64,000 bases of DNA from Acanthacorydalis orientalis. Its lineage: Eukaryota > Arthropoda > Insecta > Megaloptera > Corydalidae. A program made the position numbers and the translations under genes. Below, in pieces: positions 40,087 to 49,923 of the stretch (the first letter of the stretch is position 1; each line of letters starts with the position of its first letter). Location: the NCBI GenBank assembly GCA_034766995.1, contig CM068313.1, positions 54,581,981-54,645,980 of the forward strand. The letters run 5' to 3'. The notes below the pieces were generated by a model that worked only from the letters and a program-made list of their open reading frames with translations, was not told the DNA's origin and did no database searches.

Positions 40087-41344
40087 TTAGGTTGATGCAA
40101 AAATAATTTCAGTTTTTACGTATAAAGACGCATATCAGTTAAAATTTATATTTATTAATCAGAATAAAGACCATTGGCATGCATATATATCTCCCAACGG
40201 AAAACAAGTTTGTTTATTCTTACAACATAGAATTATTGAGTCCTGGAATTTACGAATTCATCGAAAGAGGTTTGAGATGATCTTTGAAAACCTTTTCTCG
40301 TAAGAAATTACTCGAATGTTTATCAAAATGATAATCTGTCAGAGACAGGTTCAGGAATAAGGTGGTCGGGGTAAGGTTTCATAACCCAGTTCATTTAATT
40401 GTTTTGTCATTTGTGGGACGTGTGGACGGACGTTGGCATGAAGAAGAATTGGTCATTTTCGATTGACTAATTATAACTGTAAACAATGCAACTTCACATG
40501 CATTTTTTCAATTTCCTGACAATATTTTTCTGCTGTTGTTTCACCAGAATTTAAGAAGTTGTAGTGAATGGTGCCACTTGTCAACCACCAAACAGTGACC
40601 ATAATCTTTTTTTCATGAAGCTTCGGCTTGGGAAACTGCTTTAATGCTTGTTCTCGGTCTAGGTACTGTGATTAATGTTTTCGATTGTTGTACAGAACCC
40701 ACTTTTCATCACATGTGACAATGCGATCAAGAAAGGGATCATTTTTGTTACCCAAAAGAAGCGCTGAGAAGATTTCGTACCGCCGAATTACTTGATGTTT
40801 GATTAGTTCATACGGCACCCACTTATCTACCTTTTTTGTTTCTCCAATTAGACTCAAATGTCGAACAACTGTTGAATGATCAACATTGAGTTCTTTTCTC
40901 TTGAGTTGTTTTACGTGAGTCCGCTTCAATAATGGATCTTGAATCATTATTGTCTACAGCTGAAGGACGTTCACGTCACTCTTCATCATCAAGGCTTTCG
41001 TTTCCATTATGAAATTTTTAGAACCGGTGTTGAGCTGTACGTTCAATAATTGACTCTTTGTCAAAAACAAATTTGATATTTCGAACAGTTTCTGTCACTT
41101 TACGTCCCAATTTAAACTTATACAACAAAATCACGCGAATTTACTTTTTTCCACGACTAATTTAAGAGGTTATATCCAGCAATACTAAAAAATGAAAACA
41201 GTTAACATAAGCTGAAATCAGTAGTACTAATTTCATTGTTTACAATGATGTATCACATGACTATAACAAAAAATAACGATAACTAGAAAAATCTCCGCCA
41301 AACTTAAAACGATAAAAACGTCAATTATTTCTGCACCAACCTAA
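40087..41344 (-). mobile_element. Full-length mariner (1,258 bp), dead transposase
   Basis: TA flanks (40085-40086 and 41345-41346). Left end TTAGGTTGATGCAAAAATAA, right end TTATTTCTGCACCAACCTAA, good inverted repeats of the TTAGGTTGNTGCAAAA type. Minus strand: HTH part near 41130-40980, then 40672-40947 with LKRKELNVDHSTVVRHLSLI, WVPYELIKHQ and IVTCDEKWVLYNNRKH (first Asp kept). Further pieces follow (KQFPKPKLHEKKIMVTVWW; NFLNSGETTAEKYCQEIEK; a HANVRPHV block where Asp is lost). Several stops. Ends about 110 bp before the gene C exon. Confidence 0.85.
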
Positions 41345-41453
41345 TAATATTATACATTAAAGTAAATATGTAAAGCAATATTTATTTAATAATTAAAACT
41401 TAGTTGTCTTATAATTTGTATAACAGTTTCAATAGTTTTTCTTTTAATTGCAG

Positions 41454-42857
41454 ATCAGGCTGAGGCCGGCGTTTTTCTGTACTGTTTTAATCACACTTTT
41501 GCAATTAGTGAGAAGTATTGAAGAGAGCGATAACAATAAACTATGTTTCCGTTGCATCGATGAACACAGATACAGTTCGAACGACAACAACGATCCGAAC
41601 GCGAATAAACCTATATCGGACAGAATAAAAAAATGTTCAGAGAACGTGTTCTGTAACGACGAATGTTCGCCTACATCATCTACAACAATTCCAACATTAT
41701 TGTCAATACTTATAAATCAACGTTCCGTTCGTAATGAAAAACCGAAAAAAGAGAATCAGAAACATAAAAAAATGAATAAAGCCGATTCGATGATGGCAGC
41801 GTCTGTGTTTCAGAAACTTGAAGAGAGATCGAAAAACAGTCTGCTGAGTGCGAACGAATTCAAATGTAGCATAGAAGGGAATCATAGAGATGAGTTCAGT
41901 CCGAGATGGTACTGGTCTTGTGATAGGACACTGGACGGAAGAGGTTTGATCAAAGTTCATAAGAAGTGTCCGCAGAATCACATATTCGAACCGATTACTA
42001 ATGAATGTACGCTGGAGCTGCGTAATATAAGACAGATAGATAGTTCGGATGTAAGTAGTGAGCCGTCGAGTTGTGATCCTAAGACTGTAAGTTGTATTGT
42101 CGTCCTGCCGTCTAGTGATCAAGACATAAATCTGAATGGTTCGTCTGCTAGTGACGTCAGTATACCTGTCAGCAGTATCTCTCAAAGCTCAGCCAGTTTC
42201 GGCGAATCTTGTGGAGATTTCAAGTGTACATGCACAGGAAGTTTCCCAGATCCTAAAGACGAAACATCGTACATTCAGTGCATCGACAGGGGCGATAACA
42301 AATCATTCTCAGCAGTCCGTATGAACTGTCCGCAGAACATGAAATATGACGATTCATTAAAACGTTGCAAGAATCAGAAAGACGAGAAAACAAGAATGGT
42401 GAACACCGGAAGCAATGACTACGATTCGTTCGACGAAAATAAAGACAATGATAAATCATCAACGAACCGATTCACATGGTGGCCAGCAATCAAAGCGCTT
42501 GGATTAGGCGATAGCAGGAAAGATGGAATGAAGAAAAGAGAGAAGATGAAAAAAGTGAAATTTGTCGTACTGGATAAAAGTTTCTTGAGGAACGCGCTCG
42601 ATATTCTGAGCAGGTCTAAGCGGCGAGTCGTTTTGAGGAAAAGGCAGAGTTGTCCACCGACGCCGAAAGAACCAATTGAAAAGTCGAGGGATCAGAATCA
42701 GTTGTATAAAAATAATATTTTACAGTCGAATTCTGACAATGAACATAAACGGTTGGAGCGAGTGCAAGAGGTCGGCATGAGAGATGGACAAGTTGGATTT
42801 GATACGGAATCGAAATATTATTTTTTGTTTAAACCGAATGAAGAGGACTATGAATGA
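41454..42857 (+). CDS. Gene C main exon: secreted protein with two degenerate CBM14-like domains
   Basis: Acceptor TTTTCTTTTAATTGCAG ends at 41453; 467 codons follow in phase 0 to TGA. The start codon must lie in an upstream exon. The exon opens with a signal-peptide core (RLRPAFFCTVLITLLQLVRS). A first cysteine cluster (LCFRCI.. to ..FCNDEC) is followed by two CBM14-like domains: FKCSIEGNHRD..WYWSC..KKCPQNHIFEP..NEC (about 41860-42010) and FKCTCTGSFPDPKDETSYIQC..NCPQNMKYDDSLKRC (about 42220-42370). Both keep the first, third, fourth and fifth cysteines but lack the second and sixth. The tail is charged, with a basic RSKRR site near 42610 and a short QSCPPTPKEP segment. Chitin binding is doubtful given the missing cysteines. 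It may be a structural matrix protein. Confidence 0.8.
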   Translation: MRLRPAFFCTVLITLLQLVRSIEESDNNKLCFRCIDEHRYSSNDNNDPNANKPISDRIKKCSENVFCNDECSPTSSTTIPTLLSILINQRSVRNEKPKKENQKHKKMNKADSMMAASVFQKLEERSKNSLLSANEFKCSIEGNHRDEFSPRWYWSCDRTLDGRGLIKVHKKCPQNHIFEPITNECTLELRNIRQIDSSDVSSEPSSCDPKTVSCIVVLPSSDQDINLNGSSASDVSIPVSSISQSSASFGESCGDFKCTCTGSFPDPKDETSYIQCIDRGDNKSFSAVRMNCPQNMKYDDSLKRCKNQKDEKTRMVNTGSNDYDSFDENKDNDKSSTNRFTWWPAIKALGLGDSRKDGMKKREKMKKVKFVVLDKSFLRNALDILSRSKRRVVLRKRQSCPPTPKEPIEKSRDQNQLYKNNILQSNSDNEHKRLERVQEVGMRDGQVGFDTESKYYFLFKPNEEDYE

Positions 42858-42920
42858 TATCGAATATGAAATTCTTGTATAAGAAATATTGTTTTTGTGT
42901 TAGATTTGTACTTTTCTTAT

Positions 42921-42922
<2 letters not shown>

Positions 42923-42978
<56 letters not shown>
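42923..42978. repeat. (TA)n microsatellite
   Basis: Pure TA tract in the gene C 3' flank. Confidence 0.95.
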
Positions 42979-42979
<1 letters not shown>

Positions 42980-43149
42980 CACAGGATCTATTAAACTAGT
43001 TTGGATTAAATTTGTAGATTTCGTTAAAGTATTAGGAATTTTAATAAGAAATTAAACGTGTATCAAAAAATAGACGTTATTAAAATTGATCTATTGAAAA
43101 CTTTATTTATATGTGAGGATGGGATGAAACATTTTCGGCCTAAGAAGGT

Positions 43150-43830
43150 AACAACAAAATATTAGGTGATAAATGATTTTATTTTTCGGCACAGTCTCCT
43201 TTGAACTCAACACACTTATTCCAGCGAAATTCGAGAAGTTTTTTGCTATCTTTATAGGTCGATTCGTCCAACTCTTCGAAATATGTGTATGTGGCGGAAA
43301 TCAGTTCGAAAATCGAAGCGTGCTTTTTATCAGTGTGAAACTTTTTCAGGTCCGGACGTGGATTAAAGTCGAACAGGGCCAAATCTGGCGATCGGACTGC
43401 ATGAAAGCAGCAAATCGAACCCCAATCGATGAATTTTAGCCATTGCAATAACAGACTTGTCACAAGGCGAATTATCCTGATGATACAGAAACTTTTTCTT
43501 CACTAATATGGCCCATTTCTTGTGAACGTTCTAATCCAGTTGGTTAAATAAATTGGCGTAGTATTTTTTATTTATTGTTTTGTCTTTTTAAAGATAATCG
43601 ACCGGAATACATTTTGCATCGCAAAATACTGACACTATAACGTTTCTGGCGGATGAAACTCCCTTAGCCTTGTTCGGAGCTGCTTCACATCTCGCTCTCC
43701 AATTATTTGATCGTTGCTTGATGTTCGGGGTGTAATGGTGGATCCAAGTATCATCCATTGCAACGAATCGACGCATAAAATCTGTCGGATTGTAATTGAG
43801 CAACACTTAACATTACTCGGAGACGGTCAT
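43150..43830 (-). pseudogene. Mariner transposase, catalytic half
   Basis: Minus strand 43588-43806 encodes MRRFVAMDDTWIHHYTPNIK and RNVIVSVFCDAKCIPVDYL, the first catalytic Asp region. After a frameshift it continues to a SVIAMAK-like block and at 43179-43463 to ..CVEFKGD.. at the C terminus. It is of the type with MDETWIHHY (irritans-like). The HTH part is missing. Related to 18680-19030. Confidence 0.7.
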
Positions 43831-43835
43831 ATTGG

Positions 43836-44185
43836 TCATACCATAAGTAATGCGGTATTAAGTGAAAATGTGTGATGTAATACTTTACAATAATTACAAT
43901 AACGTATCAGATGCATATTCTGCTTGATTGTACATAATGTTTCCTTACTCTTATCGTGGAATATTAACATTATTACGGAAATTGACAACAAAAAAAATAT
44001 ATAATGATGGAAGTGTCAAAAGAGCATATTAAATATATTTTGCTCTGAGAGTTACACATTTCAATCTCCAAAGCATTCACCATTATTTTATACAATTTTA
44101 CTCCATCTGTTTGGTAGCTGACGAATCGCTTATCGAAAAAAGATGGCGGCTTTGCGTCGATGAATTTGTAATGCAAACGCAATTA
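43836..44185 (-). pseudogene. Mariner C-terminal end with 3' terminal repeat
   Basis: The left end TTGGTCATACCATAAGTAAT is close to the terminal repeats at 23352 and 44597. Minus strand 44182 to about 44030 encodes the last part of a mariner (KFIDAKPPSFFDKRFVSY..). A fragment of the same region lies at 54290-54400. Confidence 0.6.
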
Positions 44186-44219
44186 TTTTCCAATTCTTAG
44201 AAATCACTTTTCCTAAATT

Positions 44220-44600
44220 GACCTTTAAGGATTAGTTATTATCTGATATACACTGATTTTACCGGATCTAATCAAACCTCGCTTAAATTAATCTGACCTA
44301 ACCTGATCTGATGTCATATAAGCTGACCTCATTTGACCTGATCTGTTATAGCCGAGCTGCTCTGTCTTGACCTTGTCTGACATCACTTGACTTGACTGAC
44401 TATATGACACGAGTTGACTTGTTTTGACGTGATGTAATATAAATGTATCTAACTTGATATGACTTGAGATTATTGAACTTGATCTGGCCTAATCGTTTAT
44501 GATCTGGACAGACTTGACTCGACTTGAAATGACTTTTTATCATCTGAGATGAAATGACCTGATCTACTCTGCCTGAGCTTATCATACCAGCAGATATATT
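44220..44600. repeat. Cryptic pentanucleotide repeat (TGACC/TGACT/TGATC)n
   Basis: Roughly 380 bp built from decayed TGACCTGATCTGA-type units (for example TTTGACCTGATCTG, ACTTGACTTGACTGAC). Related short patches are at 35555-35610 (reverse orientation) and 53960-54015. Confidence 0.7.
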
Positions 44601-45030
44601 GGGCCATTCCATAAGTCATACGATATTTTCATATAGGTGAAAATGGATGAATTATTGCAGTAACATATCAGATGTATAGCATATATATCTGATATGTAAT
44701 GTTTTCTCTGTCTTATGATTAACAGTGATCATGAAAATTGACAAGAAAAAATATTAATCATGGAAGTGTTAAAAGAGCATATTAAGCATATTTTGAATTA
44801 AGAGTTTAATCAGAGCAACAACGCTATAACTGCAGTGAAGAAAATGTGGGAAATTATGATTTAGATATTATAAGTGCTAGAAAGGACAAAGATGGTTTCG
44901 ACGATTTCAGTCCGGGAGCTACTACCTTGACGATGAGGAAAGGTTAGGACGTCCTCAAGGGTTTGGTGATGAGATCCTGTGAACACAAGTATCATAGTTC
45001 AACGGTGTAACTTAGAAAATCATTTGGAAA
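44597..45030 (+). pseudogene. Mariner 5' end and HTH region
   Basis: Starts GGGCCATTCCATAAGTCATA, matching the family end at 43836. The + strand then gives MEVLKEHIKHILN.. near 44760, ..NNAITAVKKMWE.. and ..FRRFQSGSYYLDDEERLG-like text near 44900, ending in GRPQGFGDEI. Truncated by the following Tc1 fragment. Confidence 0.65.
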
Positions 45031-45039
45031 ATCAAAATT

Positions 45040-45530
45040 TAGTAAGCACTGTAAAGCGTGGAGGTGACTGCATTATGGTCTAATACACTCTGATGACTCG
45101 GAGTTGGTAATTTGCAAGTAACCGAATATAGAATGAATGCTGATTCCTATATTGGAATAATTTGAAAAAAATTAAATGGAAGTGTGCATAAAATGGTTTT
45201 TGAAGCTGGATTTATCTTTCAACAAGATAATTATTCACAGAACACGGCTAAGAAAACGAAGGAATTTTTCAACAAAAACTTAATTCAAGTACTCGATTGG
45301 CCTTCTCAAAGCCCAGATTTGAATTCAATCGAGCATGTTTGGAACCACTCGGATCGTACGATAGGAAAAACTAATAGATTTAATCGATCTGCTCTTGCTT
45401 CTTGCCTTCAAGATGAATGGGAGATAATACTACTAGATATTATTTATAAACTTGTTGAAAGCATTCCGAATCGCTTGACGACCGTTAGATGTGCTAAATG
45501 TGGCCCGAATAATTATATATTTTTTTAAAA
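45040..45530 (+). pseudogene. Tc1 transposase C-terminal fragment
   Basis: Begins with ..TVKRGGDCIMV.. near 45050. The 45184-45528 frame then encodes FIFQQDNYSQNTAKKTKEFF (second Asp of DD34E), VLDWPSQSPDLNSIEHVWNH (catalytic Glu) and LVESIPNRLTTVRCAKCGP. This 114-residue stretch is unbroken but lacks the N-terminal half. Confidence 0.8.
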
Positions 45531-45762
45531 TTTGTTATTTTTTCAAATTACATTCCACACGCAAATACTTTCCGAAAAACTGTTTTTCTGTCATTTCACT
45601 TTTTTAACGAGGTTTTTATACTAGCAAACTAAGATTTTTGTCATTTTTATGAAGTGCACCCTAATTGTCCTATATATAAAAAGATCTAGTATTATTCAGC
45701 AAAAACCATAAAACCACTAGTGAAAAACTTTGTCGAATTTTAAGTGCCATTAATTTCTGGTG

Positions 45763-45763
<1 letters not shown>

Positions 45764-45819
<56 letters not shown>

Positions 45820-45820
45820 G
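45764..45820. repeat. (CT)n then (TA)n microsatellite
   Basis: About 15 CT units followed by about 13 TA units, immediately before the mariner at 45821. Confidence 0.95.
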
Positions 45821-47096
45821 TTAGGTAACCAAGAAAGTTGTGTCGCTGTTATAACGTACAATAATTCCAAGTATTGTTCACACTTGTTATGAGCCAAAAT
45901 TCCAAAACTTGTTTATCAGTATTATTAGCATGTGTTTTAAATGGATCTCGAACTGTTCAATTTAATTTAAAAAATAATTCTAACCATTAAAAAGGTCTGT
46001 GAAAAATAGTATAGTACGTGCATGCTTGCTTTATGAATTTGAGCTTGGATTAAACGCTACAGAAATTGCAAAAAAAAAATTGAACTGCGTTTGAAGAAAA
46101 TATAGTTACATCAAGAACGGCCCAGAGATGGTTTAAAAAAAATTCTGCTGGGGATGAATCCATTAAAGACGATACTAGATCAGGCAGACCATTAAATTTA
46201 AATATCGATGAATTGAAGACAATGACAAACATATTCCAGTTTAACGTGTCAGCAGTTTGCAGAATTGTTCAAAGTAAGTGACGAAACAATACGGAAGCAT
46301 TTACACAAAATAGGAAAGAGGTGGAAATTAAGTACATGGGTACTAAAAGAATTACCTACCAATAATAGATTACAGCATCTTACAATCTGTACATCTTTTA
46401 TTTCACGGCTAAAATTAGAGAACTTTTTGTATCAAATTTTGACCACTGATAAAAAATGGATTATTTATTCCAATTACAAACGTACTCACTACTGGCTTTA
46501 ATTAGGTGATCCTGTTCCACAAAGTCCTAAATGAAAATTAACATCGCGAAAACTTCTTCTCTGTGTTTGGTTGACTACAAAAAGAATTATTCATCGTGAA
46601 TAACTACGAATGGGTCAAACCCTCATGGAAAACATTTATAGTGAACAACTCCAACGAGTACATGATGCATTAAAACAAAAACAGACAGGACTTGTAAATC
46701 GTAAAAAAAGTATTATTTTTGCGAGATAACGCGCGACCATACGTTGCTGTAGAGACCAGAACAAAAATTATGAATTTAGGGTGGGAGATCCTCCTCCATT
46801 CCCCATATTTCCCAGATATATCTCCATCAGATTAACGCCTATTTTTATCTTTGGACAATCGTATGCGTAGTAAACAGTTTAATAATGGAGAAGAATTAAA
46901 AATGGAAGTGACTATATTTTTTAAAAATTAAAATAATCAGTTTTATAAAAATAGAATTCATAAATTATCTTCTCGCTGAGTAAGGATTGTTCAATGCGAA
47001 GGTGGATATTTTTATGAATAAAGTTATTTTATGTAAAAATACACAAGCGTTTTTTTCTCAATTCAAAAACGACAGAACTTTCTTGATTACTTGATA
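45821..47096 (+). mobile_element. Full-length mariner-type element, dead transposase
   Basis: Left end TTAGGTAACCAAGAAAGTTG and right end (reverse complement) ATCAAGTAATCAAGAAAGTT.. are imperfect inverted repeats. The + strand carries HTH remains (46080-46200: TSRTAQRWFKKNSAGDESIK, DDTRSGRPLNLN), 46265-46501 (VSDETIRKHLHKIGKRWKLS; LTTDKKWIIYSNYKR, first Asp kept), ARDNARPYVAVETRTKIMN near 46730 (second Asp kept) and SPYFPDISPSD near 46800 (third Asp kept). All three catalytic Asp positions survive, but several frameshifts and stops separate them. Confidence 0.8.
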
Positions 47097-47279
47097 TAAT
47101 AAATGATTATATTTTTGCTGCTTTTTGCTTTTATTTAAGTTTGGAAGATTTTTACCCAATCAAAATATTTTTACCCGTTTCCATTAATAAAACATTAGGT
47201 GTAAAAATTAACTCGGTGCCTTTCCTTTGAATCAATCATAACTCTATTTTATTAGCATTGCTTTGTGATGTGTTACCTG

Positions 47280-47285
<6 letters not shown>

Positions 47286-47358
<73 letters not shown>

Positions 47359-47366
47359 CACATACA
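47286..47366. repeat. (TA)n microsatellite
   Basis: Pure TA tract ending in TGTATATACACATACA. Confidence 0.95.
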
Positions 47367-47542
47367 TTACAACATTGAGCAAATGTATGTGATTGGAGCG
47401 AAGGGAATGTTTGATCCTCCCGGTGTTTGGTGAGCATAGCGAATAGGGGGCAAAGCCCGTTAGTTTACAATAAAGAAACAAAGTTTCAGAGATATCTTCT
47501 GCATTTTATTTCAAAGGAAGAAAATGCATTCTTATTGGAAAG

Positions 47543-47545
<3 letters not shown>

Positions 47546-47625
<80 letters not shown>

Positions 47626-47640
47626 CACACATACATACAT
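47546..47640. repeat. (TA)n microsatellite
   Basis: Pure TA tract followed by ACATACACACATACATAC. Confidence 0.95.
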
Positions 47641-47689
47641 ATGTCGACATATAATTCATTGATCTATATGTAACGTTTTTGTATACATA

Positions 47690-48240
47690 CGAGTATACAC
47701 ACTGAACGTGACACGGGCAGAAGAAAGCTTTCACGTGTCTATTTGTTGTAAACGTTTTCGAATTGAAAATATTTTAAAAGTTTTGCGCGTTCCGAAACCG
47801 TGTTTTATTACCAAACATCTCATAAATATGTAAAACAAATCGTGTCGATTCGAAAGGCAAAGAGCGCGCGTCCCCCATACCGCAGCGAATTATCAATAAC
47901 TGATAAGTGTGTAGACTTGCAAATTTCGTGCGCGCGTGTCACTAGAACGTTCATTGTTCTGTTCGGTGCGCCGCTGTCTTTTATTCGATGTCATTTTCGA
48001 ACTGTACCACACGACGTCCACAATATAAATGTCGTCCGACTGGCACATCGGTGTGTGTGCGCGTAGCCTTTAATCAGCAATTAAGGATTCATTGTTCTTT
48101 TCGATTTTTTAAGACTTTCGTTCCAGGAATCGATAGAATTATGTTACATTGTTGTAACGATCGTACATTGATTGTAGATATACAGTCTGATAAAAAAGTT
48201 TCAGTACACTCACAACTTAGATAAATAAACGAATAATTTT
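47690..48240 (+). promoter_or_regulatory. CpG-richer promoter-like island
   Basis: This stretch has many CpG dinucleotides (GCGCGCG, CGTGCGCGCGTG, GGTGCGCCGCTG) in otherwise AT-rich DNA. It contains GAACGTTC at 47945-47952, a perfect GAA..TTC heat-shock-element half-site pair with further TTC motifs behind it, and a TATAAAT box at 48024-48030. No start codon or coding exon could be linked to it. The open frames inside overlap each other and have no motif. The LTR element begins only 30 bp downstream. Confidence 0.35.
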
Positions 48241-48269
48241 TGCATTTGTACAAATATATTCATGAAACG

Positions 48270-48621
48270 AGTTAATATTCACATAATTCAGGTAATATCT
48301 ATGAGAAGCGGACATAGACAGTTCCCATTAATAATTAATAAACATCCGGAATAGACATCATCATCAGAGTTCTATACGAAGCTGAATCGACAGTTCCCAT
48401 CAAATAGCGACAGACACAAACATCCGGACTGGATAACGCCATGAGAATCTGAATAGTCAGTTCCCGACAAATAATAATATCGGAAAACTATATAAACCAA
48501 TGCATATTCAGAATTAAGCAGATTTATTAAAATTGCATTTGTAGAGTAACATTATGTAATTTTATAATAAAATCCACTTATGTTTTTTAAAAAGAAGTTT
48601 CCGTAACAACAACACAAAACT
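48270..48621 (+). repeat. 5' LTR of the 17.6/gypsy-type element
   Basis: A 352-bp LTR. It contains an internal near-repeat (GACAGTTCCCAT..CATCCGGA occurring two or three times), a TATA-like ACTATATAAACC near 48490 and an AATAAAA near 48568. Confidence 0.8.
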
Positions 48622-48638
48622 GGCGCAGTCTGTAGGAT
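48621..48638 (+). other. Primer-binding site
   Basis: TGGCGCAGTCTGTAGGAT matches the type used by 17.6/297-group elements, which are primed by tRNA-Ser. It overlaps the last base of the LTR. Confidence 0.7.
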
Positions 48639-49019
48639 TGCTGAAAACGTTTCAAGAAAAGAAAAAGTCTCGTTTCAGCGATTAATTTCGGCAAAACTAA
48701 AACAACGAGTGTTCGGAATTGTTCAAAAAACGTAAGTGAAACTTGAAATAGAGGACAAAATCGTCCATACTTCAAGATTTGAATTAGAGGACAAAAATCG
48801 TCAACAGTTCAAGAACCTGGCAGCAGACCACATCGCCAAAACCAGCTAGATTAAGCAGATGGATCAGAGATAACATCTCTCAAAATCCACTAGCAGTAAA
48901 TTAAGGAAAACAATTAAAAAAACACATCGCATTATATTTGTCAAGAAATCAAAAAGGAATTAATCTGTAACGAAATAGATCCTATAATGATTAAGGAACA
49001 ACAAACATTATGTGAAATA

Positions 49020-49560
49020 AATTTATTAAAATTTCAAAGTATATAACAAATTGTGCATCAATACCGATTGAAATTAATCAAGTGAAAATACAAAGATTAA
49101 AAAACAATAAGTGGATAAGAATTACACCTGAAATAATAGCAGTAACACATACATGTGACGAGAACAAAGATATTATTCCTCTTCGAGGAACATATATATT
49201 AGAAAATGAAAATAACTGTAAAATACAAATAGCAAATTTTCATATTCAAAGTTATCAAACTGTCAAACATAAATTTAAAAACATTCAACTACCTGAACTA
49301 AATTTTAAAAATAATTCAACCACACTTTCTCAAAATTGACATCGAACCATTAAATTCAGATAATATTGATTTAGATAAACTGAATATTGTAAAAAAATGG
49401 ATTAGAAATCCAAAAATACAAAAAAAACAATATCGGATAATCCAAAACATTTTCATAAAATAAGTTTTTGGACGATAATATTGTATATTGTTATTGTTGT
49501 AATATTAGCATGCATATATATATCATAACATTGTATAAAAAAAGAAAAAAAATATGTAAA
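49020..49560 (+). pseudogene. Envelope-like remnant of the LTR element
   Basis: An open frame at 49082-49339 and later broken frames resemble the 3' third open frame (envelope) of insect gypsy-group elements. A hydrophobic stretch near 49465-49525 would be its membrane segment. It has no start context, is interrupted by a stop and frameshift after 49339, and is far shorter than a complete envelope gene. Identification is by general resemblance and position before the 3' LTR. Confidence 0.45.
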
Positions 49561-49664
49561 AATAAAATAGATCAACAAGATGAAAAATCACTATCCAGAG
49601 ACAACCAGAGGTGAAATTATCGAATCCAGTAGCAACCTTCCGAATTCACCTTTAATGCCGGAGG

Positions 49665-49923
49665 AGTTACATATTCACATAATTTCGGTAATGTCTTTGA
49701 GAAGCTGACATAGACAGTTTCCATCAATAATTAATAAACATCCGGACTAGACGTCACCATCAGAGTTCTATAAGAAGCTGAATCAACAGTTCCTATCAAA
49801 TGGCGATAGACAGAAACATCCGGACTGGACAACGCCATGAGAAGCTGAATAGATAGTTTTCATCAAATAATAATATCGGAAACTATATAAATCAATACAT
49901 ATTTAGATTTAAGTTTTCACAGC
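49665..49923 (+). repeat. 3' LTR, left part
   Basis: Follows a purine-rich GCCGGAGG. Matches 48270-48520 with substitutions and stops at the LINE insertion point. The rest of this LTR is at 51117-51232. Confidence 0.85.

Noticed and set aside
41448..41453. Start of gene C at 41448
   Set aside because: TTGCAG is the acceptor; the first codon of the exon is ATC at 41454 and Met must come from an upstream exon.
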